From: Ceraceosorus guamensis
Lineage: Eukaryota; Basidiomycota; Exobasidiomycetes; Ceraceosorales; Ceraceosoraceae
DNA length: 64,000 nucleotides
Direction: 5' to 3'
Assembly (NCBI RefSeq): GCF_003144195.1
Contig: NW_020290061.1
Location: 1-64,000, forward strand
Shown here: positions 35,420 to 47,477 of the stretch, piece by piece
How the letters are laid out: every line of letters starts with the position of its first letter
Numbering within the stretch: position 1 is the stretch's first letter
Made by a program: the position numbers and the translations under genes
The notes under the pieces: generated by a model
What the model was told of the DNA's origin: nothing
The model's database searches: none
The model's input: the letters and a program-made list of their open reading frames with translations, nothing else

Positions 35420-36140
35420 TTTAGTCGCGCGCGGGGGTGCGTGAGCGTGAGCGTGAGCATGAGCGTGTAGTGAGTCAAGAGTGAAGGAGGGCGTGGAGAG
35501 CAGGCAGGCAGGCAGGCAGCGCGCTAGCCGATGTGGGGATTCTGATGATTCTGATTCGAATCGAGTGCGGGTCTGAGTGCGTCATCTTGAATCACGAATC
35601 TTGAATGAAGCCATCACATCACGTGCAGCACCAGCACGCACCACTCACTCACTCACGACTCGCAACTTCTTCTCGTCGTGCCTCCACGCTCGGGCCACTC
35701 AGACTCACACTCATCGCGCGATTCTTGATTGAGGATGCGTGCCGTGCGTTGCTGCTGTTGCATATATGATGGTTGCATGCGTGATGCACGTGCACCCCCT
35801 GCCGCGCGCGGTGTCTGTTGTGTGCTGCGTTGCGTTGCGTGCCTGCATGGGAGTGAGTGAGTGAGTCGTGAGTGAGTGAGTGAGTGAGTGAGTGAAGCAG
35901 GCAGGCATTCGTGATTGCACCTACACCACCTATGCACGGTGGAGCTAAACGTCCACACCTGCACTCTTCAGACTCACGACTTGCAATCACAGCTACCAAC
36001 CAGCACCCTCGCACCCTCGCACCCTCGCACCCTCATCCACGCTGCACCTACGCCCCTCACTCGCAGCATTCATCTCATGGTCACGCACACGCACACGCAT
36101 ACACGCACACGCATACACGCATACACGCACACGCACACGC

Positions 36141-36178
<38 letters not shown>

Positions 36179-36198
36179 GCCCACCCCACGCTGCCACC
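35420..36198. promoter_or_regulatory. Divergent intergenic region between GPI13 and the SMP-domain gene
   Basis: These 779 bases should hold both promoters. They include GAATC/GATTC-rich stretches near 35540-35610, GTGA tandem units near 35848-35895 and a long CACGCA/CACCCT run near 36075-36180 that ends just before the start codon of the next gene, probably in its 5' leader. No gene is seen. Confidence 0.55.
36075..36180. repeat. CA-rich tandem repeats in a 5' leader
   Basis: Interleaved CACGCA/CATACACGCA units pass into about seven CACCCT units and end 19 bases before the ATG at 36199. All units are C-rich and A-rich with almost no T or G on the coding strand, so the leader should be poorly structured. 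Confidence 0.75.
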
Positions 36199-39100
36199 AT
36201 GGCCACCTCGCTGCACGCCATCGCAACTGCGCTCTTCTACTACCTGCTGGGAGGCTTGACATTCCTGCCCCTCTGCGCCATCATCCTGCTCCTGCACTTT
36301 ACCTTTACAGCCCCCGTGCACAGCATTGTGGATCAGCAACAGCATCGCAGCAGCGACATTGTGAATGCACACTCATCAGACTCGCTCGCAGATCCATCCA
36401 AAGGTGCATTGGATGCTGATCAGAAGCGCGCAGCTCTTGCGCTGGCCAAGGACAATCACGCTAGGGTCAATGCAGCAGCTCATGCTGGCGGCCAACATCA
36501 CACGCGCACGCGAGAGGATGCCATTGCGATTGCTGCGGCAGATGCGGCCGGGGCGGGGGCGGGGGCGGGGGCTACGGCGACTGGTGTGCCTTCATCGGCC
36601 AAGCGATTGGGCCCATCGCCCGCGATCCATCCCAAACCTTTTAGGAACGGGTGGATCGTGGTGAGGCGCAAATTTGAAGGTCAAGCTGCAAGCGCTCTGC
36701 TCGCCAGTCAAGGCGCTTCCAATCGAGCAGCCGCGGCCGTCGCTGCAAAGAAAGATGGGCAAGGGCGAGCGGGTGATCAGAGCAAACCGGCATCGGGTGC
36801 GGGTGCGGGTGCGGGTGCAGGTGCGGGTGGACACGGTCAGCAGCCATCCTCTTCGGGCTACATGAGCGCAATGTACAGGGGCGTCATCAATTACAGGCAG
36901 CACAGGGCTGCAAGATCATCTCATGCCGCTACAGCAGCAGCAGCAGCAGCAGGTCTCGATAGCGCCTCTTCGAGTTCAGCGTCAACGTCCGCGTCCGCTT
37001 CCAACTCCAACTCTCGCGATGCTTCTCCATCAACCAGCACCACCACTGGCACTCGCGATCCGCGCAACGCTACACCCCAAGCCGCGGCAGCAGCAGCAGC
37101 GGCGGCGGCGGCGGCGGCGGCGGGCAATGGCGCCAATCGCGAATCCTTTCACGCCATTCTCAAAGGTCCCGTCCTCTACCTCTACTCTTCCAGCGACCCA
37201 TCCGCACCAGACACGGAATGCCATGCGGCCATCGATCTGCGTGGCAAGCGCGTCAGCTTGTACGTCGCTCATGCAGGCGATACCGCAGGAGACCCGCAAG
37301 AAATCTTTGACAATCTAAAGGAAGAGGAGAAATTGGGAGTGGTCAAGGCGGAATTAGATAGCTCCGATAACGTCGCTGCAGGTCTGGCCACAGCCAGCAG
37401 CTCGACGACGGTGACGGATGATGAGAATGTCGAGGCGATCAGCCAGAGCGTCAGAGCGCGGGCCAGGTCGAATTGGAACAGGGCCAGAAGAGCTGCTGTG
37501 AGGGATGGGGAGCTATTCACCAAGCGCAACGCGGTCAGGATCGTCGCCATGCCATCGTCATCTGCGCGTGCAGATGCGTCATCGGCACAAAACTCATCTT
37601 CAGCAGCAGCAGCAGCAGCCTCATCATCCGCGCAAGATGTCGCTTCGAGTCTTGGCGGCCGCTCCATGTCGCTCGCGCAATGGTTCATCTTTGCGCGATC
37701 TGCTAGCGCTTTGGAAGATTGGTACCACGCACTGCTGCACGCCTCCATGATCCCGTCGGATGTGACCGCCGCGAGGCACATCAACAACGCCTCGAGCATC
37801 GACGGCTTGGCGTCAGACGCGCTGTCCGACGTCTTTTCCCCGCTAGACATGGTGCGGCTCTTGTCCAATCTGGACAGTATCCCCGATCCCATCCCGCTGC
37901 GCTGGCTGAATGCTCTGCTCGGAAGAATCTTTTTCAGCATCTACAAGACCAAATGGTTGGAGGAGTACATTACGAGAAAAATCATGAAAAAGGTGTCGAG
38001 AGTCAAGACGCCGGGCTACTTGGGAGAGGTCAAGGTGAGGAGCGTGGAAGTGGGCAGCAATCCGCCTGCATTTAGCAGACCGATGCTCAGGAGCTTGACG
38101 GGCGAGGGCGAAGCTTCGATGGAGGTGAGCAGGAGCAGAAAAGAAAGAGCGGGCACCGTTGTGGCTCGATGAGTGAACTCGATGCAACCCACCCCTCTTT
38201 TTCCCCCAACCGCGCAGGTCTCGGTGCATTACACTGGCTCCATTCGTCTCACCATCAGCACCTCTCTCACGCTATCTCTCGGCTCGCGCTTCAAACCCTA
38301 CACCATCAACCTCTTGCTCGCGGTGGTCATCAATAGTCTGACGGGCAATTTGCTGCTGCAGATCAAACCTCCTCCGAGCAACAGGATATGGTTCGGGTTC
38401 ACAAAGTTGCCAGAAATGGGCATCGATGTGGAACCGGTCGTGAGCGAGCGCAAAGTACAGTGGGGAATGGTCCGGAGATTGATCGAAGGCAGGATCAGAG
38501 AATTGGTGAGCTCTCAAGCGTGCGGCTGGAGCTCTTACGCTCGGCTGGCAAATCGCGTATCGCAGCACGCCTATTTTTTGACCGTCTTGCTATCCCTTTG
38601 TGCTAGATCACCGAGAGCCTCGTGTTACCCAACATGGACGACATTCCATTCTTTGACACGAGGGCGTACGAACATCGAGGAGGCATCTGGTCCGAAGCGG
38701 GCAAAGGCGCATCGAGCGAATCAGATGTGGGCACGACCACGCAGGGTGCGGCCTCGGGCACCGAGAGCAAAAAGGGGCGAGCAAATCAGCTTGGTGCGCG
38801 CGCTGCGGAGAGAAGGGAAAGCGCACCAGCTGCAGTCGAGCCATCTACCGAGTCTAGATTGAGCGCACACTCCACGTCTATGGCTGCTGAACCTCAGCTC
38901 ATCGACTATGGAAGCTCGAATCTAAGAAACAGAAAGGGCGGGCCGAGCTCGCAGAGCATCTTGTCAAGTGCTGGTACTTCGCCTTCCAGCCCTGCGATTG
39001 CGGGCCTGAGTAGCTTGCTCGCCAAAGATCAGGCTGCTTCGGCCGCCGCTGCAGCTGCAGCTGCGGCGGGGATCAACACTCCTACAAACACGCCCGACGA

Positions 39101-41741
39101 AACGAGCGGGATAGACGTGAGCGGAGCGAGACCGGCTTCAGTGCGATCCATGCCTTCTGCTATTTCCACGCCGTCCAAAAGAAGATCCTGGTTCGCGCCT
39201 TCCCGTTTCGGCGTAGGTAGTGCCGGAGGACTAGATGGCACCTCATCCAGCGCGAGCATCACCAGCTCTACAGATGGCGGTGGCAGTGTGCCGAGCCAAA
39301 GCAGCATTCCTCCAGGCCTGCAAAGGCTGGCAGGCTCCAAAGGACCCAAGAGCAGCCTAGCTTGGGGAAGCGCTAGCCTGGCGAATGCCCCCTCGAAGGA
39401 CGCACCGAGCGCAAGTGCGAGCGAGCCACCGCTTAGAGAGGAGGAGGATGCGGAGCTTCCGCTCTCTGCTTCACTAGAATCGCAGACTTTGAGCGCCGAG
39501 TCTCGGGCTGCGCTACCTGATGCTATCCCCTTCAAGCCTACGCACGGCCAGAATCAAGACAGTATCAGCTCCGAGCTGTCAGACGCTTCGGCTGCGAGCG
39601 GCATCAGCGCAACGACAGAAGATCTGCAATCTTTTGCTGCGGATATGCCTAGCCAAGACGAGGACAATGGGCTGGTGGAAGCCCTTCCAGCGTTGCATCC
39701 AGCGGACCAAGTCTCTCCTAGCTCTGGCTCTGCTCTTCCGCTGAACACCGCTTCGTCTTCCATACCGCCTGCGGTCCAGGTCACCTCACCGCGAGACGAC
39801 CACGATCCGCCCGAGACGCCGCGCGGAATAGCGTCCTCTACGGCATCGGATCTGACAAAGACGGACGTGGCTGAGGGAGAAGAGCTATCCAAGCTGGCAC
39901 CGAGCTTTGCACCCGTGGTAAGCAGCTCGCCCGCTGCTTCGCCGCAGAACTCGGAACCTGCTTCTCCGTCCCTGTCCGACGATCGGCGTCCGTCTTTGAG
40001 CCCGGTTGCCGTGCCCGAAGCCCCACCAGCGCGCGTGGATCGCAGCATGTATGGTTTTGCTCCTCCGCCGAGGAGGGCACCGCCGAGCCTCAGCACGACA
40101 GATGTGCCTGCTAGCACTTCGCCATCCGGTTTGAGCGTTCTGAGCGCCGGGACAGGCCTGAGCGCATTTCATCGTGACAGGTACAATACGACGATTGCGA
40201 TGAGGGACGATGCTTCGGTTCGATCTGCCGCTTCCACCTCTTCATCTGCCACTAGCGCCTCTCCAGCAGGCGCTGGCGGCAACATGACCGCTTCTGCGCT
40301 CTTCAACAAGGCGAAAGCTAGTATGGCGGACAAGGAGTCTAGACAGGCCGCTGCCAAGGAGGCCAAAGATGCGATCAAGAGGGGCTGGTCCAATTGGAAT
40401 ACCAAGAGGGCGGAAGCTGCTGCTCAAAGCAGGAGCAGCAATACCAGTCCTGCACCACCCGTGCGGTCCGAGATTGCCGGTCCTGCCCAGTCCGGCTCAG
40501 GTCTCACCAGCACGCCGGCCGATTGGGTATCGGGAGGAACACCTGACCTTCCTGGTGCTGGTTTCGATGCGCAAGGACCACCAGCAGGGTTCGCGCATCC
40601 ATCTTTCGAAGGGAGCTCATCTGCCGCCATGATTCGGACGGGCTCCTCGAGCTCATCCGTGGCGTCTACGTCCACCGGAGGTGGAGCTGGTGAGAAGAGG
40701 TCGTACAGGGATCACAGAGAAGCTAGGAGCAGAGCTAAAGATTCAGCTTCTCCGAGCGTCAGTGGTAGGAGCACGCCTGTTGGGAATAGCTGGGCTGAAC
40801 GCGAGCGAGAAAGGGTGCGCGTTGCGAAAGCTATTGCTGGGGCGGAGGTTGTCGACGTGCAGCGCACCTCTGATCAGGGTTTTGATGGCAAGGTGGCTGC
40901 TTTGAGCGGCGGCGAGGAGCCGAACAGGAGTGACGTTGTATCGCCAGCGGCCACAATAGCACAGCCTAGGAGCGATGCAAGCGATAGTCCAGCGACTAGC
41001 GTTACGCAGCAAGCTTTGCCAGCGCCAGCGCCAGCGTCCATCTCACCCTCGTCATCACCGGCACAAGCTGCGCCGCCTTTGCTGTCCTCCCGGTCTCGGA
41101 ACTCTGTCTCCTACAAGACCGAGCGGCGCAGATCTTCGGCGCACTCTCATACCGGACAATTAGGCTCTGCCGAGCCGAGTGGTGCGGGCAGATCGACGAG
41201 CGGGGGCGCAAGCGGGAGCGGGAGCGGCATCAAGACGCAACCTACCCGCTCGTCGATGATGGTGGTGCCGGGGATACATTCGGCTCATCGCATGGAACCG
41301 CAATCTTTCTCGGCGCCTGCGCCGTCGCTGCCTGAGCTCGGCAGCGCGGATGGTGGTGTTGGTGCCAACGTCGACGGATCGACGATTTGGAACAGCAGCA
41401 GTCCCAAGGTGGGCATGGGGTTGAACCTCTTCAGAAGTCCCTTTGCTGCCTCCGCCACCACCACCGCTTCGGCCAGCGCTTCGCCTGCTCTGTCAGAGCG
41501 GCGCCTCTCCACGCCTCTTCGGGCGCCCAGCATGGGAGAGTCGCCTGCGAGCGTTGCGAGTGTGGTCGATGATGCGCAGCAACAGCGCAGCCTTTTCCTC
41601 GACCCTTCCACCTCGCAAGGGACGGAGATGGATCAGGCTACGCGCACGACGGTCCAGACGAGCGCTGATGCGCGGGATCAGCAGCCGCTCGGCGCGTTGG
41701 GCGTCGATGGGATGCTGCGAAGCGCCGCGGAGGGAAGCTGA
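36199..41741 (+). CDS. SMP-domain lipid-transfer protein, Nvj2/TEX2-like
   Basis: Proteins of this type sit in the ER and move lipids at membrane contact sites. Three exons (36199-38124, 38218-38505, 38607-41741) give 1782 residues. The ATG is in a strong GCCACCATGG context. A membrane anchor lies at about residues 10-36 (ALFYYLLGGLTFLPLCAIIL). A PH-like region follows (ESFHAILKGPVLYLY, about 314 on). The SMP domain runs from about 566 (PLRWLNALLGRIFFSIYKTK) through LGEVKVRSVEVG, SIRLTISTSLTLSL and VQWGMVRRLIEGRI to about 760. The last 1000 residues are Ser/Ala-rich, low complexity and probably disordered, much longer than in yeast Nvj2 (770 residues). Polyalanine and GAGAGA inserts occur in the N-terminal half. 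Confidence 0.9.
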
Positions 41742-42190
41742 AATGTGGCAAAGAAGGGGGGCAGGCATGATGTGCACAAGCTGAACCTGCCACGCTTGCC
41801 AGATGAGAACGGTGCGGATTGGTGGAGCGCCGGCGGCGGCGGCGGAAGCGGGAGCTGCCTATGGCTGATCAGGTCGAAAGATGCTGCGAGAGGGAGTAAG
41901 GGGAGAAGTGGAGCGCACTGGCGATGCGCTCTTCCTTTCGAAAGCGTCGACTCGACGCCTGGAGGGAGCAGGGGAGGTGGGCGGTGCAAGTGGAAGTTTT
42001 GTCAAGCCTCGAGCACGGCCCCCCCATCATCGTCACGCGTGTTCACCCCCCCCCTCCCTTTGTTTCGACCCCTCCTCACAATTCACAAGCGTGAGTGCCG
42101 CGCACGCACACGAAAATTTCATCATCGAATTGCACTTTTCCCGGGCCCAACGAATCGTCATTCCAGAAGGCTGCGCCGTGCGGCAAAAAG

Positions 42191-42232
<42 letters not shown>

Positions 42233-43132
42233 AAGACAAGATAAAGGGGGGGCAAGTCTTCTTTTTTTATCTTGGAAGTTTCTTTTTTTTCCTTTGACCC
42301 GCTCCGTCGCGAGAAGAAGCTCTGCCCCTCCCCTTCCCCCCTACCTGCCGCGACGGCGTGCGGTGGGCGTCGTGACAAAGGGGTACGGAAATGTCCTTTT
42401 GTTTTTGTTGTTTTCTCGAAGGGTTTCATGCTCAGGACATTCAAATTCGCGAGATTCGTGAGATTCGTAATCCTCGTGGACCTGGGACGGCGATGCGGTG
42501 CGGTGCGGTGCGATGCGATGCCACGAGCAAATGCGTTGGGCGCCCGAGCGAGCGAAAGAAGGAAGAAAGAAAGAGCCTGCCTGCCCTCACGAACGCCAAC
42601 TTCGATTGCATGGGCGACGAAGGGAAAGCGCGTCGCGTCGCGGGGGGGGGGCGGGGATGGCGATGCGATTTGGCTTCCGGCTTTTTGGATGGTGCGTGGG
42701 ATCATTTGCTTGGGCGTGCATAGTCCACGAGGCAGGATAGAGAAAGGGGGGGCCTTTTGTCCAAGAGCGGAGCAGACGAGGCCCGCACACTTGTGGAAAT
42801 GCGGCGCGTGAGCATCGAGGCGCATGGAAGCGAGGTTGAGGGACTGCTGGGTCAATCTTGGTCTGGATCTCGAGCCTCGATGTCGAGGAGTTGCAGAGCC
42901 CGTCCAAAGTCAAGACGAGGCGGGGGATGAGAGGGCATGGCTGGGCAAAAAGTTGCCTTCCGGTTTTTTGGGGCAAGGGAGCGGAGGTTCTTCCAAGGAA
43001 GGCACAGATACTGGTGTCGAGAAGCGACGTTTCACTTGCTCGGACCGCACGCGTAAGAAGAAAAGCGCCCACCTCATTTGAATCCTCTGCATTCCTCGTG
43101 CGCCGCCTTTCTTCCCCTTCCACGCAACGATA
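41742..43132. other. Intergenic region with poly(A), no gene seen
   Basis: These 1.4 kb lie between the SMP-domain gene and the 3' end of UTP23. The long overlapping frames on both strands are caused by low-complexity DNA and share no protein features. A G run occurs near 42640 and a poly(A) of 41 bases at 42191-42231. Confidence 0.5.
42191..42231. repeat. Poly(A) tract, 41 bases
   Basis: Forty-one consecutive adenines, preceded by AAAAAG. This is the second such tract in the window. No element boundaries were found around it. Confidence 0.8.
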
Positions 43133-44474
43133 TCAATCCGACCCTTGCCCTTCTGTGGCCGGCGCATCGGCCATCATCGCACCTCCAGCGCCCCTCTTTC
43201 TCCTCTTTCTCCTAGCAGCTCCAGACCTTCCCGAGGCGAGACTCTGCATCCGCTTCGCATCCGCCGCCTTGCTCGACGACTCTTCCTTTTGACTAGTGGT
43301 GGAGCCATGCGCTGCTGCCAATCTCTTCGGCCCATCGCCATCGATCAAGCGCACTTTTCTCTTCTTGACGCTCAAAGGATTCGGTTCTTTTGCCTTTTTC
43401 CTCTTCTTCATGTCCGATGAGGCTGAGAGCAAGTGGTTGGAATCGGATGATGGCCGACTGTTACCGCTGCCGCTCGCACCCGCATCCGCATCCGCACTCG
43501 AAGCACCAGGCTGGTGGATGGAGGATGAGCTGATGATGTGAGGTGAGGATGTGCCGGAATGCGATTGGGCCGCTGCGCCTAGCAAAGAAGCTTCGTGCGC
43601 GTCTGTAGACAGTTTGCACGCTTCGAGCTGGAGCGGGGAGACACGAGGGGTGTTGAGCTTTGAAGGCGAACAGTGGGAACAGTGACAAGAGGGGGACCGA
43701 GGTGCGCGGCATGAGCAGACAGACTCACTTGACGGACCCTGTGCATGGTTTGCGTGCTTGTGGGCTCCATGACCAGCACGCCGGTGGGGTTTGTGTGCAA
43801 GCATGGCACGCCCGCTATTTGCTGCCTGACGTATTGTCTGAGCGCAAAGGAGTTGGAGCAGAGCACATAACGATGTTTGTTCGTTGCACCTAATGTCGAG
43901 GTGAGGCGAGGCGAGGCGAGGTGATGAGCAAGTCAGAGGGGAATGGATGCGCACACGCGCGCCACGCCCACGCCCACGCCCACGCCCACGCCAGAAACTG
44001 ACCGATGCAGGATTTGATGCAATCTTGGCTGCTCAGATGCACCTCTTTGTGACCGCACAATCTCCTCTCGCAGCTCTTTGCCAACTTGACAGCTCTTCTG
44101 TGCAATGCTTCATCCTTGTCCAGCTTGTACAGCTCCTCGATGCAGCACTGACTGATCAGCAACTTGACTTGCGACGGTGCCGCGGTGCTGCGACTGCTGC
44201 TGCTGTGACTGCTCCCACTATCTGCCTGCTGCCCGTGCGCCTGCGCCTGCGCCAACTTCGCCTTGACTCGAGCTTTGCTGCCCAGTGCAGCTACAGCGTG
44301 GACTTGAAGCGCATCTGCCAATCTCAAAGGCAAGGCTTCTGCGCTGATGTTTTGCTTTGCTAGAGCGAGGATGAGGTCAGAGTCGAGCAGGAGCTGCAGT
44401 GGCAGTCTAAAGTTAAAGTGACGCAGGTAGAGGGAAAGGCATTTGCGCGTCTGTTTGGCTCGCTTTTGACGCAT
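43133..44474 (-). CDS. UTP23: rRNA-processing protein Utp23
   Basis: Utp23 is a PIN-like protein of the small-subunit processome that works with snR30 in early 18S rRNA processing. Three exons (44474-44003, 43889-43729, 43627-43133) give 375 residues. The N-terminus MRQKRAKQTRKCLSLYLRHF and LQLLLDSDLI match the family. Cys/His positions follow in CCIEELYKL, CERRLCGHKEVH and CIKSC, then NKHRYVLCSNSFALRQYVRQ and GVPCLHTNPTGVLVMEPTS of the PIN fold. The conserved KEPNPLSVKKRK signature sits in the basic C-terminal region. A Ser/His-rich insert near 125-140 and a longer Ser/Ala-rich tail explain the extra length over yeast (254 residues). The first intron contains an ACGCCC microsatellite. Confidence 0.94.
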
Positions 44475-46016
44475 TGTGGGCGAGTGTGGGGGGGGAGGGT
44501 GTGAGTGTGTGGTGTGTGGGATGGGGCAAGTGTGATGGTGTGATGTGGTCGAATGGCAGGCAGCAAGTGTTGAAGCAATCAAGAATAGACAAGAGAATCA
44601 GGTTGGGCAGGGTCACGTGGGCATGGATTGATGCGAAGTCATGAGTCTTTGAGTGTGAATCTTGAATCATAATAAATGCGAATCTGATCAATCAATCTGC
44701 GCACCCAAACTCGAATCTCATATAGAAAAAAAAAGTTAAAACAAAAAAAGGAGCAAGAGGGACGCGTAAGAGTCAAGTCACGTGGTTCCCTTGCGAACAC
44801 GAACTCTTCTACGCCGACGCAAAAGAACCGGCAAAAAAAGCGACGCGTTGCGCGACTGGTCGGCAGCCATGCCGGTGTAGAAGAGTCATCAGAGAGAGGG
44901 ACGCTCTGCTCTGCTCTTCGCTTGCGGGGGTTGTATAGGTGTGTGATCGTTGTGTGCAGAAGGGAATGTGAATGAATTCAACTTGCGAGTTGGCCCATTG
45001 CTCCCCATCATCGCCACCACCACCACCACCACCACCACCACCACAACATCACAACATCATCCTCTCGCACTGCCATCACCCATCTCGCAGCTTGAGAGCG
45101 CAAGTGGATGTGCGGCTGTACACACGCATATATACACCCGTGTTCCAAGCTGCACACCTCTCGTCCAGCTTCCTCCCCCTCCCTTGTGTGTATGCACTGT
45201 CGCAGGTGAGTGAGTCGAGTAGCTGCGCGGAACGAGGAGAGGGTGGGGGGAGTTCAGCAAAGCAAAGCAAATGATTAGAAATACGTTATCATTTAATCTG
45301 TCAATCCTCAGAGATGTATGTGGCCCTCCCGCAAGGGGGTCCCCCAACATCCATGATGGATCAAGTAACCTTTAGATCCGTTGTCTCTGATGCTCTTGCT
45401 CGCGTATCCTCTCGAGTCCCATGTCGCTGCGCATGGCTGACCATCTGCCTGGCATGCTCTTAGCTCTTCCAGCAATTCAACCGATACGCGCATACACACA
45501 CTCTCTTCTTTTCGAAGCGCTTTGCAATGTGAGTCACCAAGTCATCACCTTTGTGTTTCATGCGGGGGGGGGGGCATAAACGACGAGAGGATGAGCATTC
45601 ACCGACAGGCGGACTGAAATTGCTTCTTTGTACAAAGAGGGCTCAATGCAAATGTTAGACATGATTATCGGTTGCTGATTGTTCGTTTGGCTGTGTTGCA
45701 AAGAGGGATCCCGTTTGCACTGCACGCGTACAGAGCATGCTGCTGACGCTTGCCCGCACGCACACGCACACGCACACGCACACGCGCACGCACACGCACA
45801 CGCACACACACACACTCTCTCGTTCGTCTGCGCACGTCTTTGCACGCTCATTCAAAGGCTGAAGCAGGGCTGAGGCGTCGCTTCAACGGGCCAGGCGCAG
45901 GTTAAGCATGTAGGGTTGCGCTTTCCCTCAAGCTTCACCCCCCAATCTCGGTCCTGCGTTCAGCGTCCGTGTCATTCGCAAGGGAACACGCCATCTCTGC
46001 CGCTGAGCCTTTCGTC
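44475..46016. other. Intergenic region with several microsatellites
   Basis: These 1.5 kb between divergent UTP23 and the prenyltransferase gene have no supported ORF. They contain GAATC/GATTC tracts near 44640-44720, an (ACC)n run near 45013-45042, a G run near 45565 and a long CACACG/CACGCA array near 45761-45815. Confidence 0.55.
45761..45815. repeat. (CACACG)n array
   Basis: About nine CACACG-like hexamers ending in a pure CA run. It is similar in type to the leader repeat near 36075. Confidence 0.85.
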
Positions 46017-46105
46017 ATGTCTCCGAGCGCAGTGGAGGTAGGGCGTGCAAACGCAAAGCCCGTCGCTAGGACGGCATCAGCAGACACGAGCAGCCAAGCA
46101 GCAGC

Positions 46106-46137
<32 letters not shown>

Positions 46138-47477
46138 CTCATGCCTCTTCATCACCGTCACCGACATCATCGCCATGGCACAGCCGCACCCTCTTAATCA
46201 TCTGGGCATTCCTCGGCCTCCTCTTGACTCCCCTTCAAGCGCTGATCTACCTGCTTCGCATTCCCTTGCGCAAATTGCTGCTCCGCATGCTCTCTCTCGG
46301 TCCCATCCCGCGCCACATGGCTTTCATCATGGATGGCAATCGACGCTGGGCAAATTCTCAAAAGGTCCCGCTTCCCGTAAAACAGGGACACATTTCGGGA
46401 TTCGGAGCGCTCAAGACCGTGCTGGAAGTGTGCTTGGAATTGAGAGGCTTGGACACGGTCAGCGTGTACGCTTTCGCCATTGATAATTTCAAGAGGGAAC
46501 CGGAAGAGGTGGAGGCGCTCATGATGCTGGCAAAGAGAAACTTGAAAGAGCTTGCTGGGCACGGGTGAGTCTTTGCCATCGTCGATGGTGGAGTGCAAAG
46601 GTTTCGGTGCAGCGCAAAGCGGCGTGAAAAGCACAGCGTCGAGAAAGGCTGATGATGCGCTTGTGCTCGCTTGCTGCTCCTCCTCTTCTTCTTCGCCACC
46701 CGCACAGCGAGGTGTTGGCCAGACACTCGGTGCGCTTGCGCATTGTTGGAAGGAGGGAACTCTTGCCGATCGACGTGAGAGCGGCAGTGGAGAGCGTAGA
46801 GCGAATGACGCTGGGTAATAAGAGGTGAGGGTGGATTTGGCGTTAGAGCAGACTCGTTTTGGCCGTGAAGCACGGGCTTTTCTACTGGCAAAGCCTCGAT
46901 TGACGATGCTGACTCTGAGCGCGCGCTTCTCTACTTTTTGGCAGGGCAACGCTCAACGTTTGCATACCCTACGCCTCGAGAGACGAAATGGCAGGCGCTG
47001 TACGCTCGCTCGTCGACCACGCATCGAGAGTGAGGCAGAACGACATGGAGCCGCAATGCACGCAGGATGCGCTGCAGCAGAGAATGTTGCTGGCTCATAG
47101 TCCGCCCGTCGACGTCATGGTGCGCACGTCGGGCGTCAAGAGGTTGAGCGATTTCATGCTCTGGCAAGTGAGTCTGTGATGAAAGAGAGAACCCACATAC
47201 AACTTTCTCTCTTGCGTTCATGTGGTCTGGGAGAGTCACCCCACCCTCCTGCTCAATTCGGACGCAAGCCATTCTATCGCTTTGTTTCCCCCTCTTTGCG
47301 TGTTTTATTCTTCGTGCTGACTGGTCGACTTTCTTTCATCGACAGTCTTGCGAAGAGACGCATCTGCACTTCACGGCTAGATATTGGCCGCTCTTTGGAC
47401 TGAGGGAACTCATACCCATCATACTGGACTATCAGCGCGCAGAGTGGAGGAGAAGATTGATGAGCTGGGCCAGCTAA
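46017..47477 (+). CDS. Cis-prenyltransferase (dehydrodolichyl diphosphate synthase, Rer2/Srt1 type)
   Basis: The enzyme extends farnesyl diphosphate with isopentenyl units to make the polyprenyl carrier for dolichol. Four exons (46017-46564, 46708-46824, 46945-47167, 47346-47477) splice in frame to 339 residues. An N-terminal polyalanine stretch precedes a membrane-like segment (about 60-92). The catalytic motif MAFIMDGNRRWA starts at about residue 100 with its Asp and Arg. Further family motifs are VSVYAFAIDNFKR, RIVGRRELLP, TLNVCIPYASRDEM, VMVRTSGVKRLSDFMLWQ and LHFTARYWPLFG. Dolichol supports the same ER glycosylation and GPI pathways as the GPI13 product nearby. RER2 and SRT1 paralogues cannot be told apart from sequence alone. 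Confidence 0.93.

Noticed and set aside
41745-42461. Long frames on both strands around the poly(A) tract
   Set aside because: They are translations of low-complexity and poly(A)/poly(T) DNA (polylysine and polyphenylalanine).
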